A stretch of 64,000 nucleotides of DNA from Mesostigma viride (taxonomy: Eukaryota > Streptophyta > Mesostigmatophyceae > Mesostigmatales > Mesostigmataceae). A model generated the notes under the pieces. That model was not told the DNA's origin. It did not search any database and saw nothing but the letters and a program-made list of their open reading frames with translations. The DNA lies in contig RPFO01000078.1 of the NCBI GenBank assembly GCA_009746045.1, positions 60,001 to 124,000 on the forward strand. The letters run 5' to 3'. Positions 1 through 9,774 of this stretch are shown here, one piece after another; position 1 is the stretch's first letter; each line of letters starts with the position of its first letter. Both the position numbers and the translations under genes were made by a program.

Positions 1-1060
1 TCAGCCCAAGGTTACCATGTAAATTTATGCCAAGAACTCAGCAAGTATACGTGTAAAAACCTTAGAAAGACTGACCAAGCAATAGAGGCAACTGCAGCCT
101 GCAAACTTGGCAGCAAATCATACATGTTGTCTGCCAAGCATTCACATCCTATCCAGCTTGCCTTGCTGCACACATAGCAGGGAAGTCTTAATGGTTATAG
201 CTCAAGGAAAGCAATGGAAACACCTATCTAATGCAATGCCACTCATGCAGTATGGCCAGCAAAAGAACCACTCTCACCTTCCTTTCCAATAGGGCAATTT
301 GCTAAGAAGCTGATGCCAGCTTGTTAGCCTCTAGGCACATGCCGGATGTCGTTCTAAAACAGGCGTGTCAGATCCGGCACATAACAAAGCGTCTGAGCAA
401 GCTCACGTCCAAAGGATTATGGAAAACAAATGTCAACACATTACCAACAACTTGACCTCGGCGCATTTAGCATGCCAGCCACAAACTACACGAAATTGTA
501 CGAAATAGCTAGGAATCTGACGATGCAACCGAAAGAAATGGAGCGCTTCCTGCAGGGAAACTGCCCGAAAAAAAGGCGAAAGGCCGACGTTAATGCACCT
601 GCCTGCGTGGAAATGTTTCATGCATAAACTGGCACGCAAGCTCGAACAATAAAAGACATCATCCATTGATCAGGCGAACAAGGAAGGTGCGCCTTCCGTG
701 AATACATCGAAGGCGACATGCGCAGGCCTGCGTAGGTTCTTACCTTGAATGCCGGAAATGTAAAAGAAACCGGGAAGCTTCGGCACAAACTCGACAACAC
801 CATTAAGTTAGCTTCATAATCGCTCTTTAGAGCCTACGTTGCCTCACAATAGCTGCCGTAAACCTGCATTAAATTTCATGATCCGCAAGAGAAATTATAT
901 CCTGGACCCCCGCGCCCGTAGCCGTTCGAGAAATTAGCGATATTGCAAACCGTAAACTTTCCGCCTCGAAATGAGGTCATCAACTAATCTTCTGCGAAAT
1001 TCAAGCATTTTTTCTAGCTGTTTACGTGCCATATCGATTAATATTGCATAAAGGCATGCC
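1..1060. other. Sequence without a supported gene
   Basis: No recognisable coding domain, RNA gene or repeat stands out here. A 65-codon frame at 430-627 on the plus strand has a lysine/arginine-rich stretch (KKRRK) near its end, but it has no flanking splice signals and matches no family I recognise. I do not call it a gene. Confidence 0.4.
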
Positions 1061-1063
1061 GCC

Positions 1064-1906
1064 ATGGCCACTTCCGCGAGGGTTGAGCGGTCCGGGCACA
1101 CATTATACACCGTACGGACGGTACCGCGAATTTTTTGGCGCGGAAAATATTCGGCGCGCCACGTCCCCTTAAGCATGGACTCACTACTTCTATCTGGCAA
1201 CTGCAGCATGCCCAGCAGTAGCCCTGAGCCACCAATTACTGCTGTTGACAGCACCACAGCACCCTCTGTGAACCCTTCCACCCTCAGTGAAGCCGGCAGG
1301 CCCACTTCACAACCTGGGGATAGCTTAACCAGGCACGAGGTAGCTGGGTTGGAAGCATTAGCTCAGCCCCAAGGCACCAAATTGTCTGCCAACCCTCCCG
1401 CTCTGAGGTCAAGATTGGCAGTCGCCTTGCAAGCATTACACAGGTCACATAAGCAACAAGCTGCTGTGGCCGAAGGGTTGGCAAAAGTCTCAGCTGTGTG
1501 CACTAGTCAGGACCCCTGGACCCTGGCAATAGACACTCAGGCACAGGTCAGTGTGATCAGTGCACAAGCCATCCCTGGTCTTGAGATTGCACCTTCATTT
1601 TGGGCACGGGTGCAGGATTTCTCAGGCCAAAGCTCACTGGATGTAGTGGGACAGGTGATGCTCCCTATACTTGGTATTCAGACACCCTTCCAGGTGGTGG
1701 AGGGGTACTCTGGTAACACCTTGTTGGGGGAACCTTTTGTATCCTATCCTGGGGTGCTTATCTCAGCTAATGAGCTCAGTGTCACAGGGGTGGGTGCAGT
1801 TCCTCTGGACCACTTTAAAATCCCTCTCTCCAGTATTGTCCCTGGTATGGATGCTGTCATCATGCAAGGCAGTCAACACTCAGTATGCACCAGGGGAGAT
1901 CCCTGA
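1064..1906 (+). pseudogene. Retrotransposon aspartic protease region (degenerate)
   Basis: This frame holds a retropepsin-like segment. A hydrophobic strand leads into AIDTQAQVSVIS, the place of the catalytic D-[TS]-G-A loop, and about 60 residues later GNTLLGEPF resembles the second conserved ILG-type loop. The protein would act as a homodimer that cleaves the Gag-Pol polyprotein. The glycine after the catalytic Asp-Thr is glutamine here, which should impair the active-site loop unless the family differs. The first ~40 codons look unrelated and probably belong to flanking DNA. The frame closes at 1906, and the RT continues in another frame from about 1880, so there is either a frameshift mutation or a programmed shift. 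I prefer decay because two further shifts follow. Confidence 0.6.
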
Positions 1907-2741
1907 TCTGGGCAAGTTACTGCACAGCCAGTTCCTCCATCCCTCAGCCTTTGGGCTGGGCAAGTGGGACATAGCCATGCACTCACCCCATCAAATCTCC
2001 CACGTCATACAAGAATGCAAAACACAAAAAGGGTTTACCAAGTGGCTGATGGCCATTGTCCACCAAGCCAGGCAGGAATGGGTCCTGCCCAACCCCCAAA
2101 ACCCTCAATACAAACCTCCTGTCACCCCTTCATGGGACGTGCCAGAGGGAGCCAAAAAGCTCAGATTAAAATTTGTTCTCAAACAAAAACCCCCAAAAGT
2201 GGGCTCCCCAATCTTCCATGCCAGACCATGTGTCACAGAATTAAAGGGGACATCCACACTGCCAAAAGGGGAAACCTACACACCTGGGCTGCAACAAACC
2301 TCACTCAGGATCATGCTCTCCCTATTCCTCCACAATCTCAATGCAGGCCAAGACTATGTCTGCAAAGCCACTGATATTAAAAGGGCCTTCCTCAGGGGGG
2401 ACCCAGAAAAGGCTGAATCTGTGTGGAAAGGGAAGGTGTACGTGGTAGACACCCCAGCTGTGTGGAAACCTTACATTGATGAGCCCCACCTTATCATCAA
2501 CATTGGGGTGGAAGGGCTTGTCAGTGCCCCCAAAATTTTCAGAGACTCAGCAGAGGAAGTATTCAAAAAGCTCAAGGCCACGTATGATGAGTTGATGACC
2601 TGGACCCATGCTTTTTTGTTGTACCCACCCCCTCTGGACTGCTGTTCTTTGTGTGGCATGGAGATGACCAACTCATTTGTGGGCCTAGAGCTGAGGTGGA
2701 AACATTTATTCAGCAGGTCCAGGAATCATATGAGATTGGCA
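1907..2741 (+). pseudogene. Copia-type reverse transcriptase (frameshifted)
   Basis: The frame up to about 2612 contains RVT_2 landmarks: ATDIKRAFLRGD around 2369-2404, with the first catalytic aspartate at 2372, and a GLVSAP segment near 2520 like the YGLKQSPR region of Copia RTs. The metal-binding pair (HGDDQLICG, aspartates at 2663-2668) lies in a different frame, so a one-base indel sits near 2612 in the T-rich run. The frame changes again near 2741 before the RNase H. The enzyme would copy the retrotransposon RNA into cDNA. With three frame changes across pol this copy is unlikely to make an active protein. Confidence 0.75.
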
Positions 2742-2742
2742 G

Positions 2743-3588
2743 GTGGAATTGAGCACAACCCCCATCCAGTTCTGTGGCATCATGTTGCAGCTGCATAGGC
2801 AGCCAGATCAGTGGGTCTGCTCTCTCTCCCCTCCTGCAGAATATATCCAAGATTGTCTAGATCTGCTGCAAGACAACTACCTCCCCTTACACATGTGTGC
2901 CACTGTTCAGGGCAAACTGGGGTGGTGGTCAGCCATCTGTGGGGCTCCCTTAGCTGTCATCAGCAGGGTCACCCATGATGTTCTAGTCAAGATAAAATGC
3001 AGTCACATCAGGAAGTTGGTCAATGACTGCCCCCCCCTCATCCTCCATGGCCTGAATCTGATGGAAGACATCCACATCCAATGTGTCATGGACAGCTCCA
3101 TGGAGAGCAGAACAATCAATCAGATGGGGGCACGGGAATCAGGGCTGTTTTTTCTCACCAACAGGTCAGATTACATGTCCCTCACTTCCTGGTACAGCAG
3201 GCTACACCGCAGAAAACCTGGCAGCAGCAACTCAGCTGAATGTCGTGCTGTGGTGTCTGCTGCATTGCATGCTCGTTCCCTGCAGCACATGCTCACCTGG
3301 TTACAAACCCAGGCAGGCAGCACATGCAATGTCATCTCACATCTTTACACTGACAGCTTCTCTGTGATCAGTTTTCTAACCAAGAAATCTGTTTCTGCTG
3401 CTGTCCACACTGACTTGGATTGGGTGATCCTCATCAAACAGGAGGCCACCTATTTTTCCAGCTGGACTCATGTGGATGATGAGGACAACCCAGCCGACGC
3501 TCTAACGAAGCTGCGGGATGCTGCTGGCCAACAGTACCAGCTCCTCTTTCAGAACATGAACCCCTATGATATCAGAGTCAGTGTTTGA
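2743..3588 (+). pseudogene. Copia-type RNase H domain, 3' part of pol
   Basis: The frame opens in the RT thumb/connection (FCGIMLQLH) and runs through an RNase H. The acidic residues seen are Asp in VMDSS, Glu in SNSAECRAV and Asp in LYTDSFSV. It closes with NPADALTK, the hallmark end of Copia RNase H. The role is degradation of the RNA strand of the RNA/DNA hybrid in reverse transcription. No ATG begins this frame; it is the continuation of the upstream RT after a frameshift. The stop lies about 325 bp before the putative 3' LTR. Confidence 0.75.
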
Positions 3589-3912
3589 ATAAATGACTGG
3601 CCATAGCACAGTACACAACCACCACACCCCCTTACCACAGCGATAGCTGCTGGGCGCCATAAAATTCAACACATTCGTTGTGGGGTGTGAGTGCTGGCTA
3701 GGTCAGATTTGTATCCATTTGCAGCTTGAGGGCACAAGCCTTGTGTACACTTACTTAATGTGTGCTCCAATAACTGGCCAAACCAGCCAGCTGTGTACAC
3801 CTTATTTAATGTGCAATATAACACCTGGCCAGAACAGCCAGCTGTAACCAACCTGGCTCAACCAGCCATGTCTCTTTTGTACCCCTAATCAACTTAAAAA
3901 CAATAACAATAA

Positions 3913-4312
3913 TGTTGGGGGTGCAGACCTGCATTAAGAAATAAATAATAAAACAATACTGGAGTTAGTCTCCATGCTTTGCTGTAGACTAAGTCTCAAA
4001 GGCATTGTGAATACAACGTATGAATAAGCCTTGTAAACCTACGTTGGTATGTGAATATAAATACCACGTGGGCTATGCAGATAGGAATGCTAGTCGAGTC
4101 GCATACGTTTCCCTAGATAGGTACTTTGGGTACTGGGGTACGTGACAGATGTCAGTACCCAGTATACGTAGTGTCCTGTCATTGGACGGTACTAGAGTAT
4201 CCTAGATAGGGACCGTACTGCAGCGTGCATTGATCTGTGATCACACGATGCAGTGACTAGACTGCTACCTGTCATCGTGCGGCCTCGGGCCAACGGTCTG
4301 CACCCAACGGTC
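3913..4312 (+). repeat. Putative 3' LTR of the Copia-like element
   Basis: The segment starts TGTTGGGGGTGCAGACC and near 4295 contains the near-inverse GGTCTGCACCCAACGG, as expected of LTR termini. It contains a TATA-like ATATAAATACC near 4056. The right boundary is uncertain (4312 to about 4443), because only one LTR is in view for comparison. At 4446 the sequence changes to LINE DNA that recurs at 20224. Confidence 0.4.
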
Positions 4313-4445
4313 ACTGGCGGCGCAGCCAGTGAGAGGAACGTTGATAAAGGGTAAACCTATTTTCTAATGAACCAAGCAATTCATTGCTCTCAGCACTCTG
4401 TGTTCTCAAGCATTGTACCAAGTCGGTCCTTCGTATTCTAACTGG

Positions 4446-5290
4446 TGCGGATGACCGTAATCAGGGGAGTGGGGGCGCGAGCGCGAGCAAGTACAGCCCA
4501 GAGAGCGTCCCAGAGGACAGAATCAAAAGCCTTGATGAAGTCGACGAAGATCAGGATGGCGGGAAACTCACCAGGTACATAGGCACATGCACATGTACAT
4601 GACTAAAAATGCTAGGCATCAGCTGGTATAGTGCCTGTAGTAGGCGGGCATGTACAAGGCCACGGTCTAACTATTCTACACTACTGCAGCTGTACATATT
4701 CCCCTAAGCTGGGGCGTCTGGAGTCTCGGGGGCCGCGGTGGTCGCGGGGGTCGCGTGCCAGGGCTTGTGGCCGACGTAGATGGCCGCCCCCTTCCAGTAC
4801 ACCGGCTGGCCCGCCTTGGTCTGCCGGAGCTGGATGTAGGTCGGCCATATAGCTCCCGTCGCCGTACGTTGTTGCTGCGCCAGGGTCAAGTCATCGTCCA
4901 CGGTGAAGGGAGTATTCTCGAGCCGCTTGCGGCCTCTGAGAAACGAAATCTTGTCCGATGGGCTCAGACTCAAAGATGAGAAGAAGCGGAGGCGCCCCTG
5001 CCTTACCCCGCGCGCGGGGAAGGCGATGGGCGGTCAGCTTAATCTCACCAAGAAGGCCCATGCGTGCAAGGATTTTGCTCTCAAACGCACGTACGTGCAA
5101 GCTTCTCAGAATTCTCACCTTCCTCCACGTCGAAGTTCTTGACGATGGCGTTGAGGCTGCGCTTGGCGAGCTCGGCCTCCTCGCGGAGGTCGAGCTTCTG
5201 TTGCTCGAGCTGTGCTGCGACAGCGGAGGTGGTGGAGGTGGCGTGCTGCTTAAGCATGTCCGCCCAGGTCGGGATGGGACTGCCGACCAC
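4446..5290 (-). pseudogene. LINE ORF1 fragment, inverted
   Basis: Read on the minus strand this gives a helical segment (about 5120-5260) with a leucine/glutamine/glutamate-rich coiled-coil pattern (QLEQQKLDLREEAEL), then RRM-type and C-terminal pieces including KISFLRGRKRL, DDDLTLAQQQ and PVYWKG. The same C-terminal signature recurs in the other ORF1 copies (14.9 kb, 20.5 kb, 26.5 kb). L1 ORF1 proteins bind LINE RNA as trimers. Beyond the ORF1 stop, 4446-4570 is a piece of RT motif A, so ORF1 is joined directly to mid-ORF2. The frame is broken in several places. Confidence 0.65.
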
Positions 5291-6896
5291 CTTTCTGCTG
5301 AGCTGCTGAACTTAGACCCCTGATCCAGCGGTTAGGGATCTTCTGCTGGCGTTCTGCAACCGTGTCCTGCTTTCTGACGAGCCTCCGCCTGCTGAGTGGC
5401 AGACGGCCATCCGCGTCATGCTGTACAAGAAGGGCTCTTGCATGCTGCTGACCCCGGTAACTACCGGGGTGTCTGCCTCCAGAGCGCCGCACTGAATTAA
5501 GGTCTTCATGCGCATGATGCTGCACAGGCTCCGCGCCGCGCTGGACCCACACCTGGGTGAGTCTCAGATGGGTTTTCGTCGTGGTCGTAACACTGTCATG
5601 GCCCGCGTGTTTGTCGCGCGCCGGTTGATGGAGGAGGTGCGTCGCCTTTGCCCTGACAGTTTGCCGCTGGTCTTCATTTTTGTTGACTATATCAAGGCCT
5701 TTGACACGGTCCTCTGGGAGGCTCTTTGGGCCATCCTAGCTCTGGACCGAGTGCCACCAGCGTTTATTGCTGCCATTCGCCGACTGTATGAGGGCTCACA
5801 GGCAGTAGTGCGGACTGCGGAAGGCACCACCCCACCATTCCCCCTTCACCACGGGGTGTGGCAAGGTCGTGTCCTGTCTCCATACCTGTTCATTATTGTC
5901 GTGGACCACGTCATGCGCCAGGCACGTGCGCGCTTTACTGCTCTAAGGGGTTCGAGCCAGGCTTGGACATCCTTAACGAGCGTGGGCACAGCGGGGTTAG
6001 CACGGGTTACCGCCTGGCTGACCTGATGTATGCGGACGACACCACCCTCATCGCGCGCCCCGAGCACATTCAGACCTGGCTGGACTGTCTGGGCCTGGAG
6101 GCGAGGGCGGTGGGGTTGGAGATTAGTGTCAAAACTGAGGCGATGGTGATTGGGGCCTCCAGTCGTCCACCGCTGCATGCCGCGCCTGCTCGACGGGACG
6201 GAGGTCCCATTCCGCGACCACTTCAAGCTGTTGGGGAGTTGGCTTCCTGACACTGCCGACGATGTGGACACCCGCATCGGCCTTTCCTGGGCCAAGCTCC
6301 GTTCGCTCAACACCTACTGGCGCTCCAAGGGCCTGGACGAGCACCGCAAGCGCATGCTCTTCAAGGTCCTCGTCCTCACGGTGCTCACGTATGGTGCCGA
6401 GGCATGGACACTCACGGCAACACTGGCAGCCAAGCTAGACGGCACGGTAACCAGGATGCTCCGACAGGTCCTGAATGTAGAGTTTTCTCAGCGTAGGTCA
6501 TTAGAGTCTTTGTATCACGGTATGCCTCGTATTTCGGATGAGATTAGGCAGCGTAGGAAAGCATTTGTAGGACATCTTGCTCGCACCAGCCAGGTCGACA
6601 CCGCCCTTGGTCTGGCCGGTCCCCAGCGGCTCGGCCAACCAGGGCGGCATATTTTGACCTGGCCTGGCCCCAAGAACATTCCTAAAAGGGTAGGGAAACA
6701 TGCCATGACCTATACCCAGATGTTGCTGGACGACCTAGTGGTCCCAGCCCAGTTTGAGTACCGCATCCCCTCTCTCTCCCTTCTCACTGGACTGCCATGC
6801 AGGACAAGAAGCGGTGGCAGAAGATTGCCAAGGCTCACACGCCAGCCCCTGTGGGCAAGCCGCCTCCCCAGGGCAAGAGGAGGAGCCGTTTTGATT
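5291..6896 (+). pseudogene. LINE ORF2 reverse transcriptase and C-terminal region
   Basis: Seen in order: QMGFRRGRNTV near 5566, RT motif A FVDYIKAFDTV near 5678-5710, motif B GVWQGRVLSPYLF near 5858, and motif C YADD at 6029-6040. A C-terminal part follows with TYGAEAWTL and a basic HTPAPVGKPPP tail ending near 6896. Motifs A/B, motif C and the C-terminal part lie in three different frames, so the copy is dead. The product would prime cDNA synthesis at the nicked target. The N-terminal apurinic-type endonuclease expected in L1 is not present before 5291. Confidence 0.75.
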
Positions 6897-7162
6897 AGTA
6901 GCGTAGATAGGCTTTTCTAGACTAGATATAGCTTAGAGTTAGGTTAGATATAGCTTAGAGTTAGGTTAGTTCGATTACGCGGCTTCCTCCACACCACCCA
7001 TCCAACCTGGAATATGTGCTACATGATCTCCCAACGGAGACATGTAATCATAATTTAATTTAATTTTTAAGGCCCTAGAGCCGTGCACAAATTAAATACA
7101 CCTGCACCACTATCTATTCCAGCACCTAAGGTGCGGACATTAATTAATTAATTAATTAATAG
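6897..7162 (+). repeat. LINE 3' UTR and (TTAA)n tail, tail-to-tail junction
   Basis: The 3' UTR has GTGCTACATGATCTCCCAACGGAG near 7014-7037, which also occurs at 22094-22118, and ends in TTAA repeats at 7140-7162. The minus-strand LINE B starts on the other side of the same TTAA run, so two LINEs meet tail to tail. Confidence 0.6.
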
Positions 7163-8770
7163 ACACGTGACTGCGTCACGTGAGCTAGCATAAGCTAGTC
7201 CTCAGTGGGAGGGGAACATGGGATGGAATGGATGGTGTAAGCTCTCTAGGTCCTAGTTACAGGGGTGTGGGCACCGCGGCCCGAATCGCTATGAATGCCA
7301 TACGCGGTCACACGCGGAGCCCCCACAGACTTGGGGGTGGTCTCCTTCATCACTACTTGCCATCTATCCTTGTGTGCCAAGGTGCGGACATAGGGTGGAA
7401 GATCATCATGGCTAAACAATGGCCAGTGCATGGCTTCTCAGCAGAGAGTAGCTCTCTGCATAGGCAGAGCTTGGCTAAATTCTTAATGCATCATCCATGG
7501 GGAGTCCCATTATAGGCGCACATGCGCATAGGCGTGAGCCACGTGCTAGGCTAAGCCTGACTAATCTACACAACTGCTATATATTCCCTAGACTGGGGTT
7601 GCTGGGGTGGCAGGGGGCGCCTGCCAGGGCTTGTGGTCGACCGGTGGATCGATGAACGCCCCCCTCCAGTATACCGCTTCCCCCCCTGCGCTCTGCCGGA
7701 GCATGGAGGCAGGTCGGCCATAGCTCCGGTCACTGCTGTTGCTGTGCCAGGGTCAAGTCATCGTCCAGCGTGTAGGAAGCCCCCGAGAGCTTCTTGCTGC
7801 ATTTAAGAAACAACAGCTTATCCGCCATGTACTTACTTAAAGGCGAGGAGCAGGGGAGCTGTGCATGCCAGCCTTGCCCCGCGCGCGGGGAAGGCGGACA
7901 GCCGACATCCGCAGCTCACCATTGAGTTGCACGGGGGTAAGAATGTCACGCTTAAACGCTATATTCTGATTTGGCACGCCGCCAAGGTGAAAACCATTTG
8001 CGTTCAGTGCCGGTCCGCGGAAAACGCGATCTGCAAATGAATCCAGGCCGGAATCGAACTGGGGACCTCTCGCACCAACTCTTGCTGACTATAGGACGGA
8101 CACGCTATATGGCAAGAGACTTCCGGCGAGTCCTCACCTGCCGGCTGGTCGAAGTGCTATTGACGATGACATTTTGGCTGCGCTTGGTGATGTCGGCCTC
8201 CTCGCGGAGGTCGAGCGTTTGTTGCTTCAGCTGTGCCGCGATGGTGGAGGCGGTGGAGGCGGTGTGGTGCTTCAGCATGTCCGCCCAGGTCTGGGTGGGA
8301 GGAGCATCGTCGGCTGAGCCAGCAGGTGCTGGCCGGGCGGCAATTAACGGGCGGCAATGTCCTTCACCACCTGGGTGGTGAGGCCTGCGGTGTTTTGCAG
8401 GCACTCGATGGCGATGGCGTTGTCCCAGAGGCGCTTGTCGATGTCACGGAGCTGGGCGGTGATGGCGTCGGTGGCTTTGGAGGTGGTGGTGGCGGTGAAG
8501 GAAAGGTGAGGGAGCTCAGCAGCCAGCCATGCTGCCCATTGCTGCCACATCTGCGGCAAGGGGGGTCACGTGCTGTGCACATGTGCAAGAAGCTCCGTGA
8601 GGATGCATGGAGCGAAATGTGGCTTCGGTGAGGGCGGTGGGGGCGCGGAGGGCGGGAGATCCCAGATCTCGGCCTCGCCGGTGCGCCCGAGGAGGGAGCA
8701 GAGAGCGATGAGCTGAAGGCGGGGGGGATGGGTAACGTGAAGAAAGCCCGCAAATAAAGCGTATCCAAAT
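7163..8770 (-). mobile_element. LINE copy B, internally deleted
   Basis: The 3' end (7163-7500) is nearly identical to 18963-19170 of LINE D. It contains CACGTGAC-TGC-GTCACGTG, a short perfect hairpin. From about 7590 ORF1 sequence follows directly on the minus strand: first the C-terminal signature, then at about 8160-8550 coiled-coil segments (QLKQQTLDLREEADI; ITAQLRDIDKRLWDNAI), and a proline-rich N-terminal region to about 8770. ORF2 RT and endonuclease are missing, so this is a non-autonomous deletion form. Confidence 0.6.
8035..8100 (-). other. tRNA-like sequence with Pol III B-box
   Basis: On the minus strand AGGTCCCCAGTTCGATTCCGG matches the TΨC arm/B-box consensus (GGTTCGANTCC). Upstream GTCCTATAGTCAGCAAGAGTTGG resembles a D-arm/A-box. 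The distance between them is too short for a full cloverleaf with an anticodon arm, so this is a tRNA remnant or SINE head, not a functional tRNA. Confidence 0.35.
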
Positions 8771-9698
8771 TACGGGGAACCTCTTACAAAATTTTCATTT
8801 TTCACCTAGCTACGACTTAATTTTTGAGATCTGAGAGCTTGAGAATCGGGGACGATCAAATCGGTGAAAAAATGCAAAGGGAGCTGGCGAGGAGGCGTTG
8901 CTCGACTATGTATGTACCGGAGTAAGGCCATCCCAGGGACCGTGCATGGGTGCGCACGTACTCAACTCGGTCTCATGACCGGCCTATAGGCCGTGGAGCA
9001 TCAACAAGTCCTTGCAACATCACCTAATAGCTGTTTTAGTTTTGTAATGGTAGCTTGATCATATACATTACACACATTCTTTCGGACCCGTCAAATATGT
9101 GTAGTACACATGTTCAGTCCAGTTCATGTCATCATAAACATAAATTGTTTCATTAATAGCTTAAGTTTGAACCACACAACCATCAAAATGACGGTCAAAG
9201 TGAGTGGTACAAAACTTTAAATTCTTTCTACTCTATGAAAATTAGATTGGCACTACAGCATGATTATTCTGATTGAACTACAGCATGATTATGGTTGCCG
9301 GATCCCCCCAATGACAACAATGCCGTCTTTCAGTTTCAGCCCGAAAGAAATGTCCACAAATACATGGACACACAAGCACACTGCTGTGACAACGCTTAAA
9401 AGAAAGTCATGTGGCAAGCAAGCTTCTACACCTGAACTACTGATCATATCCCATGATATCCCATGGATGCATGGAACAGCTCCATGTACAGTGGCATTAA
9501 ATATCTAACCGCTGGCACAACGTTTACAACGCCCAACAGGGTCGCTTTGTTTGAATCACCCGCCTGGCATGGCCCATCAGGCTGAGTCCGCTCTTGCTGG
9601 CAGTTCCACCCGGAAAAGTATCAACAGATTCTGGATGACTGCGCCCGTCGCAGAGCATAACCCAGGTGCCTGGGTTGTTATAAAAACACAAGTATGGT
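8771..9698. other. Intergenic, no gene seen
   Basis: AT-richer sequence between LINE B and the 3' end of the carbonic anhydrase gene. The short open frames lack flanking splice signals and recognisable domains. Confidence 0.5.
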
Positions 9699-9703
9699 TT
9701 ACA
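9699..9703 (-). promoter_or_regulatory. Poly(A)-type signal TGTAA of the carbonic anhydrase gene
   Basis: TGTAA on the minus strand about 70 bp past the stop codon at 9775. TGTAA is the usual polyadenylation signal in chlorophyte algae, so both sequence and distance fit. Confidence 0.45.
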
Positions 9704-9774
9704 AAGGGTCAGTGCGCTCCACGTTTAGAATGGAGTGGTAACACGCTGGCCCCCAATCTGAAACGGTGTTCCCT

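Larger units (their letters stand above)
1170..4440 (+). mobile_element. Copia-like LTR retrotransposon, 5'-truncated, without integrase
   Basis: Seen: a retroviral-type aspartic protease region (about 1510-1780), a reverse transcriptase of the RVT_2 (Copia) type (about 1960-2800) and a Copia-type RNase H (about 2800-3560) follow one another on the plus strand. An LTR-like segment lies downstream at about 3913. Known: Ty1/Copia elements have the order GAG-protease-integrase-RT-RNase H. Here the RT begins within about 150 bp of the protease with no room for an integrase, and none follows the RNase H as in Ty3/Gypsy. No 5' LTR or Gag is visible; composition changes near 1170, suggesting truncation there. 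Frame changes near 1880, 2612 and 2741 show a decayed copy. Confidence 0.75.
4446..7139 (+). mobile_element. LINE copy A (L1-like), 5' part inverted
   Basis: Seen: 4446-5290 carries ORF1 sequence on the minus strand, and from 5291 ORF2 sequence runs on the plus strand into a 3' UTR ending near a (TTAA)n tail at 7140-7162. The head-to-head join at about 5290 is the arrangement produced by twin priming during LINE integration (known for L1). The inverted part is nearly the same as 20224-21040 of LINE copy D. The endonuclease domain is absent. Confidence 0.7.

Noticed and set aside
8035-8100. Functional tRNA gene
   Set aside because: No room for an anticodon arm between the A- and B-box-like parts, and no paired acceptor stem.
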